This document shows positions 1 through 8,480 of a stretch of DNA of 64,000 bases, in pieces. Within the stretch, counting starts at the first letter, position 1. The number at the start of each line of letters is the position of its first letter. The stretch covers positions 36,638 through 100,637 of the forward strand of contig CAAFGG010000018.1 in the NCBI GenBank assembly GCA_900762325.1. The letters run 5' to 3'. Made by a program: the position numbers and the translations under genes. This DNA is from an uncultured Collinsella sp. (lineage in GTDB: Bacteria; Actinomycetota; Coriobacteriia; Coriobacteriales; Coriobacteriaceae). The notes beneath the pieces were generated by a model. It ran no database searches. It saw only the letters and a list, made by a program, of their open reading frames with translations, and was not told the origin of the DNA.

Positions 1-487
1 CCTGCGCCGCGTCAAGGCCAAGGGGGCCGAGTTCGTCCTCGACATCTCGAGCCATCAGCTGGCAGACCTCATTGCCATGGAGCCGCTGCTGATCAAGCCC
101 AATGACGATGAGCTGCTCGACATCTTTGGCATTAAGGTGAGCGGTGGCGACGACGAGTCCGTCAAGGGCGCGATGGCCGAGCTGCACGCCAAGGGCGCCA
201 AGAACGTGCTGCTGACCCTCGGTGGCGCCGGTGCGTACTTCTCCAACGGCGAGCATATCTGGTTTGCCAACCGCACCTTCGACGTCAAGCTGCTGTCGAC
301 CGTCTGCGCCGGTGATTCCTCGCTGGCCGCCTTCCTGTCCGTGTGGCACGACGCCCCCGAGCGAGTCGAGGATGCCTTGCGTCTTTCGATGGCCACCGGC
401 GCCAACGTGGTCGAGTGCCCCGGTCTGGGCGATTTTGCCAAGGTGGACGAATATAAGAAGCACATCGAGGTTCGCCAGGTCTGCTAA
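1..487 (+). CDS. PfkB-family sugar kinase, C-terminal part (probable 1-phosphofructokinase)
   Basis: The reading frame is open from the first full codon at base 2, so the N-terminus lies outside the window. About 161 residues remain. They contain the PfkB signature near the C-terminus (VCAGDSSLAAF, the GAGDS-type anion hole with the catalytic Asp) and the upstream LLTLGGAGAY strand. The family phosphorylates sugars or sugar phosphates in the cytosol. The KPNDDE segment is common in 1-phosphofructokinase and tagatose-6-phosphate kinase (family knowledge). Which substrate is used cannot be decided from this fragment. A good terminator follows, so this is the last gene of its unit. Confidence 0.8.
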   Translation, partial: LRRVKAKGAEFVLDISSHQLADLIAMEPLLIKPNDDELLDIFGIKVSGGDDESVKGAMAELHAKGAKNVLLTLGGAGAYFSNGEHIWFANRTFDVKLLSTVCAGDSSLAAFLSVWHDAPERVEDALRLSMATGANVVECPGLGDFAKVDEYKKHIEVRQVC

Positions 488-510
488 CCGCATCGAAAAA
501 TCGTTGCCGA

Positions 511-545
511 ACACCCGCTTTGGATCTCCGAGGCGGGTGTTTTTT
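511..545 (+). terminator. Intrinsic terminator after the PfkB kinase
   Basis: An 8-bp stem (ACACCCGC at 511-518 with GCGGGTGT at 533-540) is followed at once by a run of T. It sits 24 bases after the kinase stop codon. Confidence 0.85.
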
Positions 546-682
546 GCTCGCTGAACGTATGTGGCGTCTGCTGTCTCGTTTTATCTAATCGACGACGCGA
601 TTGCGTGTGCGCGCTTTCTCGTTTCTTGTTAGACTTCTTGAGAACCATCGATTAACGCTCACAAGTGCAGGAGGCCATAGGC

Positions 683-2077
683 ATGTGCAATGTTTCGCTC
701 AACGGTACTCAACCGTCCGATGCGTCCCTGCGCGTCCTGCGCGCGCTTGAGGCGGCTGGTCTTGAGGCTTGGTACGTGGGCGGTTGGGTGCGCGACGCCC
801 TGATGGGTTGCCCCAGCCACGATGTTGATATGTGCTGTAGCGGCCTGTGGCAGGAGTCCAAGGTGGCGCTCGAGGCCGCTGGTATCGCGGTCGTGGAGTC
901 GGGCATTAAATTTGGTGGAATCACGGCTATTTCCGATGGCGAGCGTATCGAGGTCACCACGTACCGTCTGGATGGCTTTTACACCGATGGTCGTCATCCC
1001 CAGAGTGTGGAGCGTGCCGCCTCGCTCGAGGACGATCTGGCGCGCCGCGACTTTACCGTCAATGCCATGGCCTGGCATCCCGAGCGCGGGCTTGTCGACC
1101 GCTACGACGGCCAGGGTGACTTGGAGCGCAAGCTGATTCGCGCTGTCGGCGATCCCAAGCGTCGCTTTAACGAGGACGCCCTGCGCATGCTGCGTGCGGT
1201 GCGCTTTGCCTGCCGTCTGGACTTTATGATTGAGCCCGAGACCAAGCGTGCGCTTGCCGAGTGCGCGCCGCTGCTCGATGCCGTGGCGCGTGAGCGTGTG
1301 GGTATTGAGCTCGAGGGCATTCTTTCGACCGGTCATGGGGGAGACGCGATGCTCCGCTATCCCGAGCTCATCTGCGCCGCCGTGCCCGAGTTGGCAGCGG
1401 GTCGCGGGTTTGATCAGCGCAGTGTCTATCATGCGTTTAACGTCTACGTGCATATCGCCCGTGTGCTGACGGTGGCGGGGGAGCTCGCGCTGTGTGACGG
1501 CGTCGCGCCCTCGTCGAGCCTTATGTGGGCGGCGTTTTTGCACGATGTGTCCAAGCCCGAGTGCTTCACGGTCGACCATGCCGGTAGCGGACACTTCTAC
1601 GGTCATCCCGAGCTCGGCGCCAAGAAGGCGCGCGTCATTATGGATCGCCTGGCGCTCTCGCACGACTTGGTGCGCGACGTGTGCCTGCTCATCAAATACC
1701 ATGACAAGCCGCTGCGCCCCGAGCGCTCCTGTCTGCTCAATATGATGCGCGCGCTTTCGGGTGAGGGCGTCGACACGGCCCGCCTGATTGACGAGCTCAT
1801 GGACCTTAAGCGTGCCGACACACTTGGCAAGGCCCCGTCGTGCTTCTATTACGTTGAGACGATTGAGGAGATGCGCGCGATGGCGCACGAGCTGCTGAGG
1901 GCGGGGGAGCCCTATACGCTCAAGATGCTCGCCATCAACGGCGGCGACCTGATCCGTGCTGGAGTCAAGCCCGGGCCGGAACTGGGGCAGCTTCTCAACT
2001 CCGCCCTCGACGCCGTGATCGAAGACAACATTCCCAACGATCGCGAAGCTCTTTTGGTCCATCTTAACTTGAATTAG
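683..2077 (+). CDS. cca: CCA tRNA nucleotidyltransferase with HD domain
   Basis: Adds or repairs the 3' CCA end of tRNAs in the cytosol. The 464-residue product starts with the nucleotidyltransferase head: the GGWVRD motif at about residues 33-38, then the metal-binding DVD pair. The tRNA-binding region follows (RFNEDALRMLRAVRFA). A C-terminal HD phosphohydrolase-type domain carries FLHDVSKPE. This layout is usual for bacterial class II CCA enzymes with HD. An in-frame GTG exists 18 bases upstream, but the AGGAGG at 669-674 is spaced correctly only for the ATG at 683, so that start was chosen. Two tRNA genes follow directly, a fitting neighbourhood, though both encode their own CCA. Confidence 0.93.
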   Translation: MCNVSLNGTQPSDASLRVLRALEAAGLEAWYVGGWVRDALMGCPSHDVDMCCSGLWQESKVALEAAGIAVVESGIKFGGITAISDGERIEVTTYRLDGFYTDGRHPQSVERAASLEDDLARRDFTVNAMAWHPERGLVDRYDGQGDLERKLIRAVGDPKRRFNEDALRMLRAVRFACRLDFMIEPETKRALAECAPLLDAVARERVGIELEGILSTGHGGDAMLRYPELICAAVPELAAGRGFDQRSVYHAFNVYVHIARVLTVAGELALCDGVAPSSSLMWAAFLHDVSKPECFTVDHAGSGHFYGHPELGAKKARVIMDRLALSHDLVRDVCLLIKYHDKPLRPERSCLLNMMRALSGEGVDTARLIDELMDLKRADTLGKAPSCFYYVETIEEMRAMAHELLRAGEPYTLKMLAINGGDLIRAGVKPGPELGQLLNSALDAVIEDNIPNDREALLVHLNLN

Positions 2078-2141
2078 CTACCTAGTTTACCTGCGTGTTC
2101 CATAACCTGCCGACAATTTTTTGGCAATTTGGAATTTCTTC

Positions 2142-2170
2142 TTGCGCTGACGTTTTTTGTCCCGTAATAT
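2142..2170 (+). promoter_or_regulatory. Sigma-70-type promoter for the tRNA-Glu pair
   Basis: TTGCGC (2142-2147), a spacer of exactly 17 bases, then TAATAT (2165-2170). It lies 34 bases before the first tRNA, a normal distance for a stable-RNA promoter with a short leader. Confidence 0.65.
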
Positions 2171-2204
2171 ATTTCCTCGCAGCACGGCAGTGCAGATGTC
2201 ATGT

Positions 2205-2281
2205 GGCCCGTTCGTCTAGCGGTTTAGGACGCCGCCCTCTCAAGGCGGAGATCACCAGTTCGAATCTGGTACGGGCTACCA
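2205..2281 (+). tRNA. tRNA-Glu (anticodon CTC)
   Basis: Cloverleaf of 77 nt including an encoded CCA. The anticodon arm is CCGCC-CTCTCAA-GGCGG with CTC at the centre of the loop. The T arm contains GTTCGAATC. Acceptor halves GGCCCGT and ACGGGCT pair with one G-U at the first position. It reads GAG codons. Confidence 0.95.
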
Positions 2282-2303
2282 CTTCTTTTCTGCTGAGCCC
2301 TAT

Positions 2304-2380
2304 GGCCCGTTCGTCTAGCGGTTTAGGACGCCGCCCTCTCAAGGCGGAGATCACCAGTTCGAATCTGGTACGGGCTACCA
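2304..2380 (+). tRNA. tRNA-Glu (anticodon CTC), second identical copy
   Basis: Base-for-base repeat of the preceding tRNA gene (77 nt, CCA encoded), separated from it by 22 bases. The two share one promoter and one terminator, so they are presumably processed from a single precursor. Confidence 0.95.
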
Positions 2381-2390
2381 CGCATCTGAT

Positions 2391-2423
2391 ACCCGGACTT
2401 CCCATGGAAGGCCGGGTTTTTTA
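2391..2423 (+). terminator. Intrinsic terminator of the tRNA-Glu transcript
   Basis: Interrupted stem ACCCGG-a-CTTCC / GGAAG-g-CCGGGT closing a three-base loop (2391-2417), followed by a T-rich run from 2417. Confidence 0.85.
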
Positions 2424-2529
2424 TTTTAAACAAGCGTCTGCAATTCCCGTTTGAACCAGAGCTTTGCGATCTGTCTATGGTCCTTGCGGGTACAATATCC
2501 AAGATATTTTGACTGTTAGAAGGAGTCTC

Positions 2530-3837
2530 ATGACGGAGTCCTCTCAGCATACGTCTAAGCCCCAGGTCGAGGTTGAGGCCTCGGGCGGAGATGACAATAA
2601 GAGCGCACGCCGCGGCGCCATCTTTATCGGCGTCGTGCTGGTGGGTTATATCGTCTATCTGGTGGTAACCGGGCAGATGGGGCAGTTCTGGGCCGCTATG
2701 TCGAGCGTCCAGGCGTCATGGCTCGTTGTCGCGTGTCTTTGCATGTTCATGTATCTGTTCTTTGGCATTGTGGCCTATGCGATCGCTGTCTGGCTCGACC
2801 CCAATTCACCCGTTGGCATTCGCGACCTGATCTCGGTCGAGGCGAGTGGCATCTTCTTTGGCAACCTCACACCTATGATGATGGGCTCGACTCCTGCTCA
2901 GATCTACCGCCTGACCAAAGCGGGCCAAAATGTCGGCGAGGCCGGAGCCACACAGTTCACGCGCTTTATCGTGTACCAGTTTGGACTCGTTGCCTGGGGC
3001 GCTATCCTACTGCTTGCTCGCATGCCGTTTTTTGCCGAGCGCTATGGCGACATGACGCTGCTGTGCGTCTTTAGCTTTGGTGGGCACTGCTGCATCTTGC
3101 TTGGCATCTTCGCCGTCGCGCTCATGCCTAAGACCGTCACGCGCGTCGCCCATTGCATCATCAATTGGCTCGAGCGCATTGGTGTCTCGGCCACTAAGAT
3201 TGAGGGTTGGCGCACGTTTGTCGATGGCGAGATCTACTCCTTCTCCGAGAAGTTTAAGCTTTCGGCCGGACATTTTTCTTCCATGCTGCTCACCGTGTTT
3301 ATCACTATGCTGCAGCTCGCGTTTTTCTATCTGGTGCCGTATTTCCTGATGCTTGCCTTTGGCCACCACGAGGTCGACTTTTTCTCGGTCATGGCCGCGA
3401 GCGCCTTTGTCCAGCTGCTGAGCTCTGCGGTTCCCTTGCCCGGTGGAACTGGTGGCGCTGAGGGCGGCTTTGCATTGTTCTTGGGTCATTTCTTTGGGTC
3501 GGCTTCGACCGCCGGCTATCTGCTGTGGCGCCTCATTACGTTTATCGCGCCGACCATTTTGGCTGCGCCCCTGCTGGGACTTAAGAGCGCCCACAACGAG
3601 AGCATCCATGCGCGCTGGGATCGTGTGATGCGCAAGCTCGGTCGCACGCCTCAGACGCCCTCTGCGCCCACTAAGCCGCACCCCACGAATGCTGTTACCG
3701 TTGATCCCAAGAAGCGCGCTCAGAAGGCTTCTGGGACCGCTAAGCCGGCTCATAAAGCCTATGTGCGCCAGACAGGCGATGGTATTCGCGTATCTCCGTC
3801 GGCACTCAATAAGAAGAAGCATCTCAAGTTGCAGTAG
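2530..3837 (+). CDS. YbhN / lysylphosphatidylglycerol-synthase-type integral membrane protein (flippase-like)
   Basis: A 435-residue polytopic membrane protein with about eight hydrophobic segments. After the first pair comes the stretch GNLTPMMMGSTPAQIYRL, and near the C-terminus the motif PLPGGTGGAEGGF. Both are typical of the YbhN/UPF0104 fold also found as the membrane domain of MprF (family knowledge). Proposed roles are lipid or lipid-linked substrate flipping; the substrate is unknown here. The C-terminal 80 residues are a basic, Pro- and Lys-rich cytoplasmic tail. The start at 2530 follows AAGGAG at 2520-2525. Upstream in-frame codons lack a ribosome site. Confidence 0.8.
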   Translation: MTESSQHTSKPQVEVEASGGDDNKSARRGAIFIGVVLVGYIVYLVVTGQMGQFWAAMSSVQASWLVVACLCMFMYLFFGIVAYAIAVWLDPNSPVGIRDLISVEASGIFFGNLTPMMMGSTPAQIYRLTKAGQNVGEAGATQFTRFIVYQFGLVAWGAILLLARMPFFAERYGDMTLLCVFSFGGHCCILLGIFAVALMPKTVTRVAHCIINWLERIGVSATKIEGWRTFVDGEIYSFSEKFKLSAGHFSSMLLTVFITMLQLAFFYLVPYFLMLAFGHHEVDFFSVMAASAFVQLLSSAVPLPGGTGGAEGGFALFLGHFFGSASTAGYLLWRLITFIAPTILAAPLLGLKSAHNESIHARWDRVMRKLGRTPQTPSAPTKPHPTNAVTVDPKKRAQKASGTAKPAHKAYVRQTGDGIRVSPSALNKKKHLKLQ

Positions 3838-3886
3838 GGCAGTCGTGCGTTCTTCATGATGCGGGGCATATTTGTGCTGTATGGGG

Positions 3887-3910
3887 GATAATCCTCTTAC
3901 GTAGATTATC
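3887..3910. promoter_or_regulatory. Candidate operator for the adjacent TetR regulator
   Basis: The inverted pair GATAATC (3887-3893) and GATTATC (3904-3910), 10 bases apart, lies 43 bases before the TetR start. TetR proteins often bind such dyads to repress themselves. The assignment rests on position and symmetry only. Confidence 0.35.
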
Positions 3911-3953
3911 TCTCATCTGTTGATGAATGCTCGCATATCGAAGGGACACGCCC

Positions 3954-4565
3954 ATGGCAACCAGCAAACCGCGTCTTGACCGCCGCATTGTTCGCAGCCG
4001 TAATGCCATCCTTTCCGCTTTCGAGCGTCTGCTCATGGAAAAGCCGCTGGCAGACATTACGGTGAGTGCCATCGCACGCGAGGCCAATGTCGACCGCAAA
4101 ACCTTCTACGTGCACTTTGGCACGGTTGACGGCCTGCTCGATGCCATTGCCGTCGATGTGGTGGAGATGATTGTCGACTCGGTCGAGAAAACGCTTGCTT
4201 CCATGGACGGCGACACCAACGAGCGCGCCCTTGGCGCGGCGGCGACCTTCTTTAAAACCGTTAACGAGGCACTGTGCAACAACTTGGTGCTCAATCGTCA
4301 GCTGATCGAGAACATTCCGCTTGATGATTTTATGGCTCGTCTTCGTGCGCCGCTCGAGCACGAGATTGCCGAGCGCGATTTGCTGCCCCAAGGTCTCAAG
4401 GACGAGATGTTCGATTACTATCTTGCGTTTTTGCTGTCCGGTATCATCGGCATCTATCGCACGTGGGCGCTGTCTGACGGTTCGGTTCCTATCGAGCGTG
4501 TCTCGGAGGTTGCCAACGACCTGACTCTCAACGGCCTGTCGAGTCTGGAATCTCGCTTGGACTAG
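3954..4565 (+). CDS. TetR/AcrR-family transcriptional regulator
   Basis: 203 residues. The N-terminal helix-turn-helix is clear: SAFERLLMEKPLADITVSAI, then AREANVDRKTFYVHFGTVDGL, the usual TetR recognition region with the YxHF motif. The C-terminal ligand and dimer domain is all-helical and not recognisable to a ligand class. The start at 3954 was chosen because GAAGGG lies 8-13 bases upstream; an ATG at 3927 lacks such a site. It stands alone: no divergent pump or enzyme is next to it, and a transposase fragment begins 3 bases after its stop. Its original partner may therefore have been displaced. Confidence 0.85.
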   Translation: MATSKPRLDRRIVRSRNAILSAFERLLMEKPLADITVSAIAREANVDRKTFYVHFGTVDGLLDAIAVDVVEMIVDSVEKTLASMDGDTNERALGAAATFFKTVNEALCNNLVLNRQLIENIPLDDFMARLRAPLEHEIAERDLLPQGLKDEMFDYYLAFLLSGIIGIYRTWALSDGSVPIERVSEVANDLTLNGLSSLESRLD

Positions 4566-4567
4566 GC

Positions 4568-4660
4568 CTAGTTGGGCTCGTCGGCGTGGAAATTCTTGTT
4601 CACGAGGCTCTCCGGCGCCTTGTAGACCTCGCCGGCGTAGGAGCTGTAGCCTGAGGATCC
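4568..4660 (-). pseudogene. IS3-family transposase (OrfB) fragment
   Basis: The complementary strand is open for 30 codons and reads YSSYAGEVYKAPESLVNKNF then HADEPN before a stop. This matches the linker just before the catalytic DDE core of IS3-type OrfB proteins, where ...RDFxAxxPN is normally followed by xxWVTDIT (family knowledge). Everything downstream is missing and a stop precedes the fragment, so it is a remnant. It sits exactly between the TetR gene and the GC-rich cobalamin island, which suggests an old insertion or recombination boundary. Confidence 0.6.
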
Positions 4661-4677
4661 TTAAAATAAAGTCCAGT

Positions 4678-5859
4678 TTATCCTTCCCACTCTAATTGGG
4701 AATCCTCCGATGCGCCTTCGCACGCTCGCACGACCTCGATACCATGCGAGCGTGCGAACTCGACGAGCTCTGCGTTGCGGGCGTTTATGGTGCCGAAGGC
4801 GGCGGGGCACACGATAAGGCGCGCACAGTGGACGAGGAGCTCTTTGGCGCGGGCTATGGTTTTATCCCCGATCGGCTCGAAGGCGCGCTCGGCCACGCAT
4901 TCCGTCGCCAGGTCGCGCGCGAGCTCGCAGTCGATGTCCCCTTCGTGCAGAACGCCCGCGTAGAACGCCTTGCCCTGCCGGATGAGCTGGCGAAACACAG
5001 CCGACCCCGTACCTGCGCCGGCGATGACGAAAGTGTGCGCATCACCGTGTGGGCGCCCAATTTCCACGCTGCCGAAGCGCTCGTTGAAGGTGCCATGCTG
5101 AAGGCCGTAGAGCTCGCCAATTGTCTCGCGCGTGAATATGTCCTCGGGTGCGCCGGCGCGGAAGACCCGGCCGTCCTTCACGCAAATCACCTTGTCGGCG
5201 CTTTTCTGCGCGAGCTCGAGTTCGTGGATGGACATGATGACAGCCACATTCCGCGATTTCGCAAGGTGGCGAAGTATTCGCAGCAGGTCGATCTGGTAGC
5301 GGATATCGAGATACGACGTGGGCTCGTCGAGCACGAGCACACGCGGATCCTGCGCGATGGCGCGTGCGAGCATGACGCGCTGGCGTTGCCCATCGCTTAT
5401 CTGCATGAAGTCGCGCTCGGCGAGCTCTTCCACATGTGCGGTTTTCATTGCCTCGTCGACCCGACTATGGTCTTCGGGCGAGAGTGTGCCCATTCGCCCG
5501 GTGTAGGGATGTCTTCCCGCCTCTACGATATCGCGGCAGGTGAGGAGCTCGGTCCGAGGGCGATCTGTCAGCATAACGGCAAGGTTCCTTGCGAACTCCG
5601 CCGTCTTCCATCGGGAAATCTCCCGTCCGTCGAGCTCGACCGCGCCGGCAAGCGGTGCAAGATGGCGTGTGATGGTTTTCAAGATGGTCGACTTGCCCGA
5701 GCCGTTCGGACCGATGAGCGCCACGACGTCGCCCGCGCGAACCTCCAGATCGACACCTTCGACTACGACCTTCTTGTCGTAGCCCGCCGACAGGTCGCTT
5801 ATGCGGAAAAGCGGCGCTCCGTCAGTCTGCGTTTTGGGCCGCGGCACGAATTTCCCCAT
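4678..5859 (-). CDS. ABC importer ATPase (FecE/BtuD type) with C-terminal extension
   Basis: 393 residues. It energises uptake of an iron-, cobalt- or corrinoid-type ligand at the inner face of the membrane. Walker A GPNGSGKST is at residues 50-58. The signature is ISDGQRQRV, a variant of LSGGQ seen in this subfamily. Walker B and the D-loop are VLVLDEPTSYLD, followed by the switch His in MSIHELE. Normal family members end near residue 260. Here about 130 more residues follow, with HTFVIAGAGTGSAVFRQL and several short alpha/beta stretches that look like a separate Rossmann-like domain. The gene starts on the base next to the permease stop and is the last gene of the riboswitch-led operon. Confidence 0.85.
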   Translation of the reverse strand: MGKFVPRPKTQTDGAPLFRISDLSAGYDKKVVVEGVDLEVRAGDVVALIGPNGSGKSTILKTITRHLAPLAGAVELDGREISRWKTAEFARNLAVMLTDRPRTELLTCRDIVEAGRHPYTGRMGTLSPEDHSRVDEAMKTAHVEELAERDFMQISDGQRQRVMLARAIAQDPRVLVLDEPTSYLDIRYQIDLLRILRHLAKSRNVAVIMSIHELELAQKSADKVICVKDGRVFRAGAPEDIFTRETIGELYGLQHGTFNERFGSVEIGRPHGDAHTFVIAGAGTGSAVFRQLIRQGKAFYAGVLHEGDIDCELARDLATECVAERAFEPIGDKTIARAKELLVHCARLIVCPAAFGTINARNAELVEFARSHGIEVVRACEGASEDSQLEWEG

Positions 5860-6900
5860 CTACCTCACCCGCTTCTTCAACATGAGTGCGATAACCACCG
5901 GCGCGCCGAAGATAGCGGTGACGGCGCTGATGGAAAGCTCGACGGGAGAGAACAGCGTGCGCGCGATCAAATCGCAGCCCGCGCAGAAGATGGCGCCTCC
6001 CAAGAAGCACGCAGGAATCACGCGGATGGGCTTCGACGACTTCAGCGCCGACTTCACGAGATGCGGAACCGCGATGCCTACGAACGACACCGGACCAGCG
6101 AACGCGGTCACGCAGGCGGAGAGCATGCTCGCTAGAAGGACGAGCACCACGCGGAAGCGTGCGACGTTCACGCCGACGCTTTTCGCGTAGGCTTCTCCCA
6201 GCTGGAAGGCGGAAAGGGGCTTCGATATCGCGAATACGCATGCGCTCACGGTGATCACCACGACCGCGATGACCGCGATGTCGTCCCAGCTCGAACCCGA
6301 GAAGCTACCCAAAGACCAGTTGTGCAGGTTCACGATGGACTGGTCGTCGGCGAAGGCGATGAGGAAGTTCGTCGCCGCCGAGCAGATGTATCCCACCATG
6401 ACGCCCGCCACGATGAGCATGGCCATGGAACTTATGCGCCGTGCGATGAGGAGCACGAAGCCGATGGTGATAAGCGAGCCCAGAAACGCTGCGGCCACCA
6501 TGGCCGGCGAGGACATGGCCTGGTTCGCGCCCAGTAGTACGATCATCGTAAGCGCGACGACGAACTTTGCGCCCGAGGAGACGCCCAAGATGAACGGGTC
6601 GGCGATGGGGTTGTTGAAAAACGTCTGCAGTAGGAACCCGGAAAGCGAAAGTGCCCCGCCGAGAAGCACGGCTGAAAGCACACGCGGCAGGCGAATCTCC
6701 CAGATGACCTGGCTTTCCATGGAATTGGCCGCGCCGCCCGAAAGGATGCCGGGGATGTGGTCTGCGGGTACGAGCACGCTTCCGATGCACAGGTTGGCCC
6801 CGACGAGCACGATGAGGGCAACAGCGAGCAGCGCCGTCACGACGCGACACCGCGCGGCGCGCCCCGATTCGTCGTATGTCATGGAAAGCCGGCTTCTCAT
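5860..6900 (-). CDS. ABC importer permease, FecCD/BtuC family
   Basis: 346 residues, strongly hydrophobic, about ten membrane spans. Family landmarks: RLPRVLSAVLLGGALSLSG, then QTFFNNPIADPFILGVSSGA near the N-terminal third, and FAGPVSFVGIAVPHLVK, the cytoplasmic coupling region that contacts the ATPase. The protein forms the membrane channel for vitamin B12, cobinamide, haem or ferric siderophores in this family; specificity is not readable. It lies between the binding protein (4-base gap) and the ATPase (no gap). It shares the riboswitch-controlled transcript, which favours a corrinoid, cobalt or related tetrapyrrole ligand. Confidence 0.88.
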   Translation of the reverse strand: MRSRLSMTYDESGRAARCRVVTALLAVALIVLVGANLCIGSVLVPADHIPGILSGGAANSMESQVIWEIRLPRVLSAVLLGGALSLSGFLLQTFFNNPIADPFILGVSSGAKFVVALTMIVLLGANQAMSSPAMVAAAFLGSLITIGFVLLIARRISSMAMLIVAGVMVGYICSAATNFLIAFADDQSIVNLHNWSLGSFSGSSWDDIAVIAVVVITVSACVFAISKPLSAFQLGEAYAKSVGVNVARFRVVLVLLASMLSACVTAFAGPVSFVGIAVPHLVKSALKSSKPIRVIPACFLGGAIFCAGCDLIARTLFSPVELSISAVTAIFGAPVVIALMLKKRVR

Positions 6901-6904
6901 GGCG

Positions 6905-8476
6905 CTAGCCGAGCTTCCTCAGATAATGGAAGTCGCTCGCGTCATCGCCGGTGAACGCCCCGTGCAGCTCGTCGATAATGTCGGCGGTAGAAGTCATCTG
7001 CTGGTACATGTCGGCGCTTGTGACCCAGACGTTGCCGTTCTTCACGGCTTTGAACTGCGACAATAGTGCGTTTTTGCCTACGAAGTCGTTCAAGGTGGCA
7101 ACCGATTCGTCGATGGTGCCGTTGTAGACGATGATGTCGGCATCCTTCGCCGTCGCATAGAAGCGCTCCATTTCGAGCGTTACTGACGAACCTGACGTCG
7201 ACGCCGTCTGTGCATCATCGAGCGCGTAGCTGCCGCCTGCGAGCTCGATCATCTGCGCCACGTAGTCGCCCCTCCGCCGCGTGACGGCGGCCCCGTTCGA
7301 GTTAATGTAGAAATACGCCACGGTTTTACCTGACGACGCGAGCCCCGACGTTTGCTCGACGCGGGCCTTCTGCTCGTTGAACAGGTGCGCGGCCTCCTCT
7401 TCCTTGTCGAACAGGACGCCGAAAAGCTTAATCCACTCGACGCGCCCGAGTGCTTCGGGCTCGCTCGACGACTGTTCGGTGAGCACGACGAGCCCGAGCT
7501 TCTGCAGCTTTTCCTTCACATCGGGCGTGTGGTTGATCATGGTGTTCTCGATGGCGAGCGTGCAGCCCGAGGCCGATATTCGCTCGTAGTCGGGCGCGCT
7601 GTACTTGCCGCCGTAGGCGATCGCCCCACTTTCGAGCGCGCTTTTGAAGCCCGCGACCGAGCAATCGTCGGCCTTCGTGCCCGACATTAAGATATTGTCG
7701 TTCGCATCGAGCGCGTCGACCAGGCACATCGTCGCCGACGACACGAGGTACACCTTGTCGGCGGGGCGCCTTATGACCGCGATGTCGGAGCTCAACCCGT
7801 CAGGTACCTTCGCATCTTGCGGCACCACGAGGAAGCGCTCCCCGTTCGAAACGCAGATAAGCCGCAAGCCGCCTTCGAACTCGTCGACAGTGAAGTGCTT
7901 GGCGTATTCAAGCTGAAGCGCCCCCGTCGGCTCCCAGCCGCAGCCCAAATCAGCGTTGTGGAAGTCGGCCGCGGCGCTTGAAGCCGTTCCCGCAGGGGAA
8001 CCGCCGTTTGCATCGTCGCCCGATTTCTCCTTCATGGTGGATGAGTCGAAGTGGAGCGTGTAGTCGATGGTGTGCGGCGTCGACATGGCGACGGTCTCGG
8101 CCGACACGGCGATGTCCTCGTCGAGCGTGACGGGTATCTCGAACGTGGAGTTGCCGCCGTCGTTTACGGGCGCGTAGTCCACGCCGTCGATGGTCATCTT
8201 GTCGTAGTTCGAACTCGACCAGGTGATGGTCGCGGTGTAGGTGTCGCCATCCTTCACAATTGTGGTTGGTGAGGCGATGCTTGCGCGCCCTGACCCGCCG
8301 GAGAGCGAGACGCTCACAGTGTATTCCTGAGAGCCTGCCGTGCCACCGGTCGCGTTCGGGCTCGCACTGCACCCCGCGAAGGGAAGCGCGAGCAGGGCGA
8401 CGAGAACGCAGGCGATCGCGCGCACCGCGATGCCGCGACGCTTCCTGCTTTCCCCCTTGGGAAGAATCGACCGCAT
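6905..8476 (-). CDS. ABC importer substrate-binding lipoprotein (BtuF/FecB fold) with extra N-terminal domain
   Basis: 523 residues. A signal peptide with lipobox LPFAGC puts the lipidated Cys at residue 36, so the protein is anchored outside the membrane. Two parts follow. Residues about 45-150 form a beta-rich domain (YTATITWSSSNYDKMTIDG, then FEIPVTLDEDIAVSAET). Residues about 215-515 are the periplasmic-binding-protein fold of the B12/siderophore class (RVEWIKLFGVLFDKEEEA region). The N-terminal domain resembles the core of the small lipoprotein encoded just upstream. The gene follows that lipoprotein by 4 bases and precedes the permease by 4. It presumably captures the ligand and delivers it to the permease. 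Confidence 0.85.
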   Translation of the reverse strand: MRSILPKGESRKRRGIAVRAIACVLVALLALPFAGCSASPNATGGTAGSQEYTVSVSLSGGSGRASIASPTTIVKDGDTYTATITWSSSNYDKMTIDGVDYAPVNDGGNSTFEIPVTLDEDIAVSAETVAMSTPHTIDYTLHFDSSTMKEKSGDDANGGSPAGTASSAAADFHNADLGCGWEPTGALQLEYAKHFTVDEFEGGLRLICVSNGERFLVVPQDAKVPDGLSSDIAVIRRPADKVYLVSSATMCLVDALDANDNILMSGTKADDCSVAGFKSALESGAIAYGGKYSAPDYERISASGCTLAIENTMINHTPDVKEKLQKLGLVVLTEQSSSEPEALGRVEWIKLFGVLFDKEEEAAHLFNEQKARVEQTSGLASSGKTVAYFYINSNGAAVTRRRGDYVAQMIELAGGSYALDDAQTASTSGSSVTLEMERFYATAKDADIIVYNGTIDESVATLNDFVGKNALLSQFKAVKNGNVWVTSADMYQQMTSTADIIDELHGAFTGDDASDFHYLRKLG

Positions 8477-8480
8477 GGCG

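Noticed and set aside
665..682. GTG 665 as the start of cca
   Set aside because: The AGGAGG ribosome site lies after this codon and is correctly spaced for ATG 683.
659..2062. Long minus-strand frame opposite cca
   Set aside because: It lies entirely opposite a gene with clear motifs. Its protein is Arg/His-rich with no recognisable domain, as expected for a high-GC shadow frame.
2199..2405. Reading frame antisense to the tRNA-Glu genes (VARTRFELVISALRGRRPKPL type)
   Set aside because: This is the well-known false protein made by reading tRNA genes backwards. The cloverleaves, promoter and terminator explain the DNA fully.
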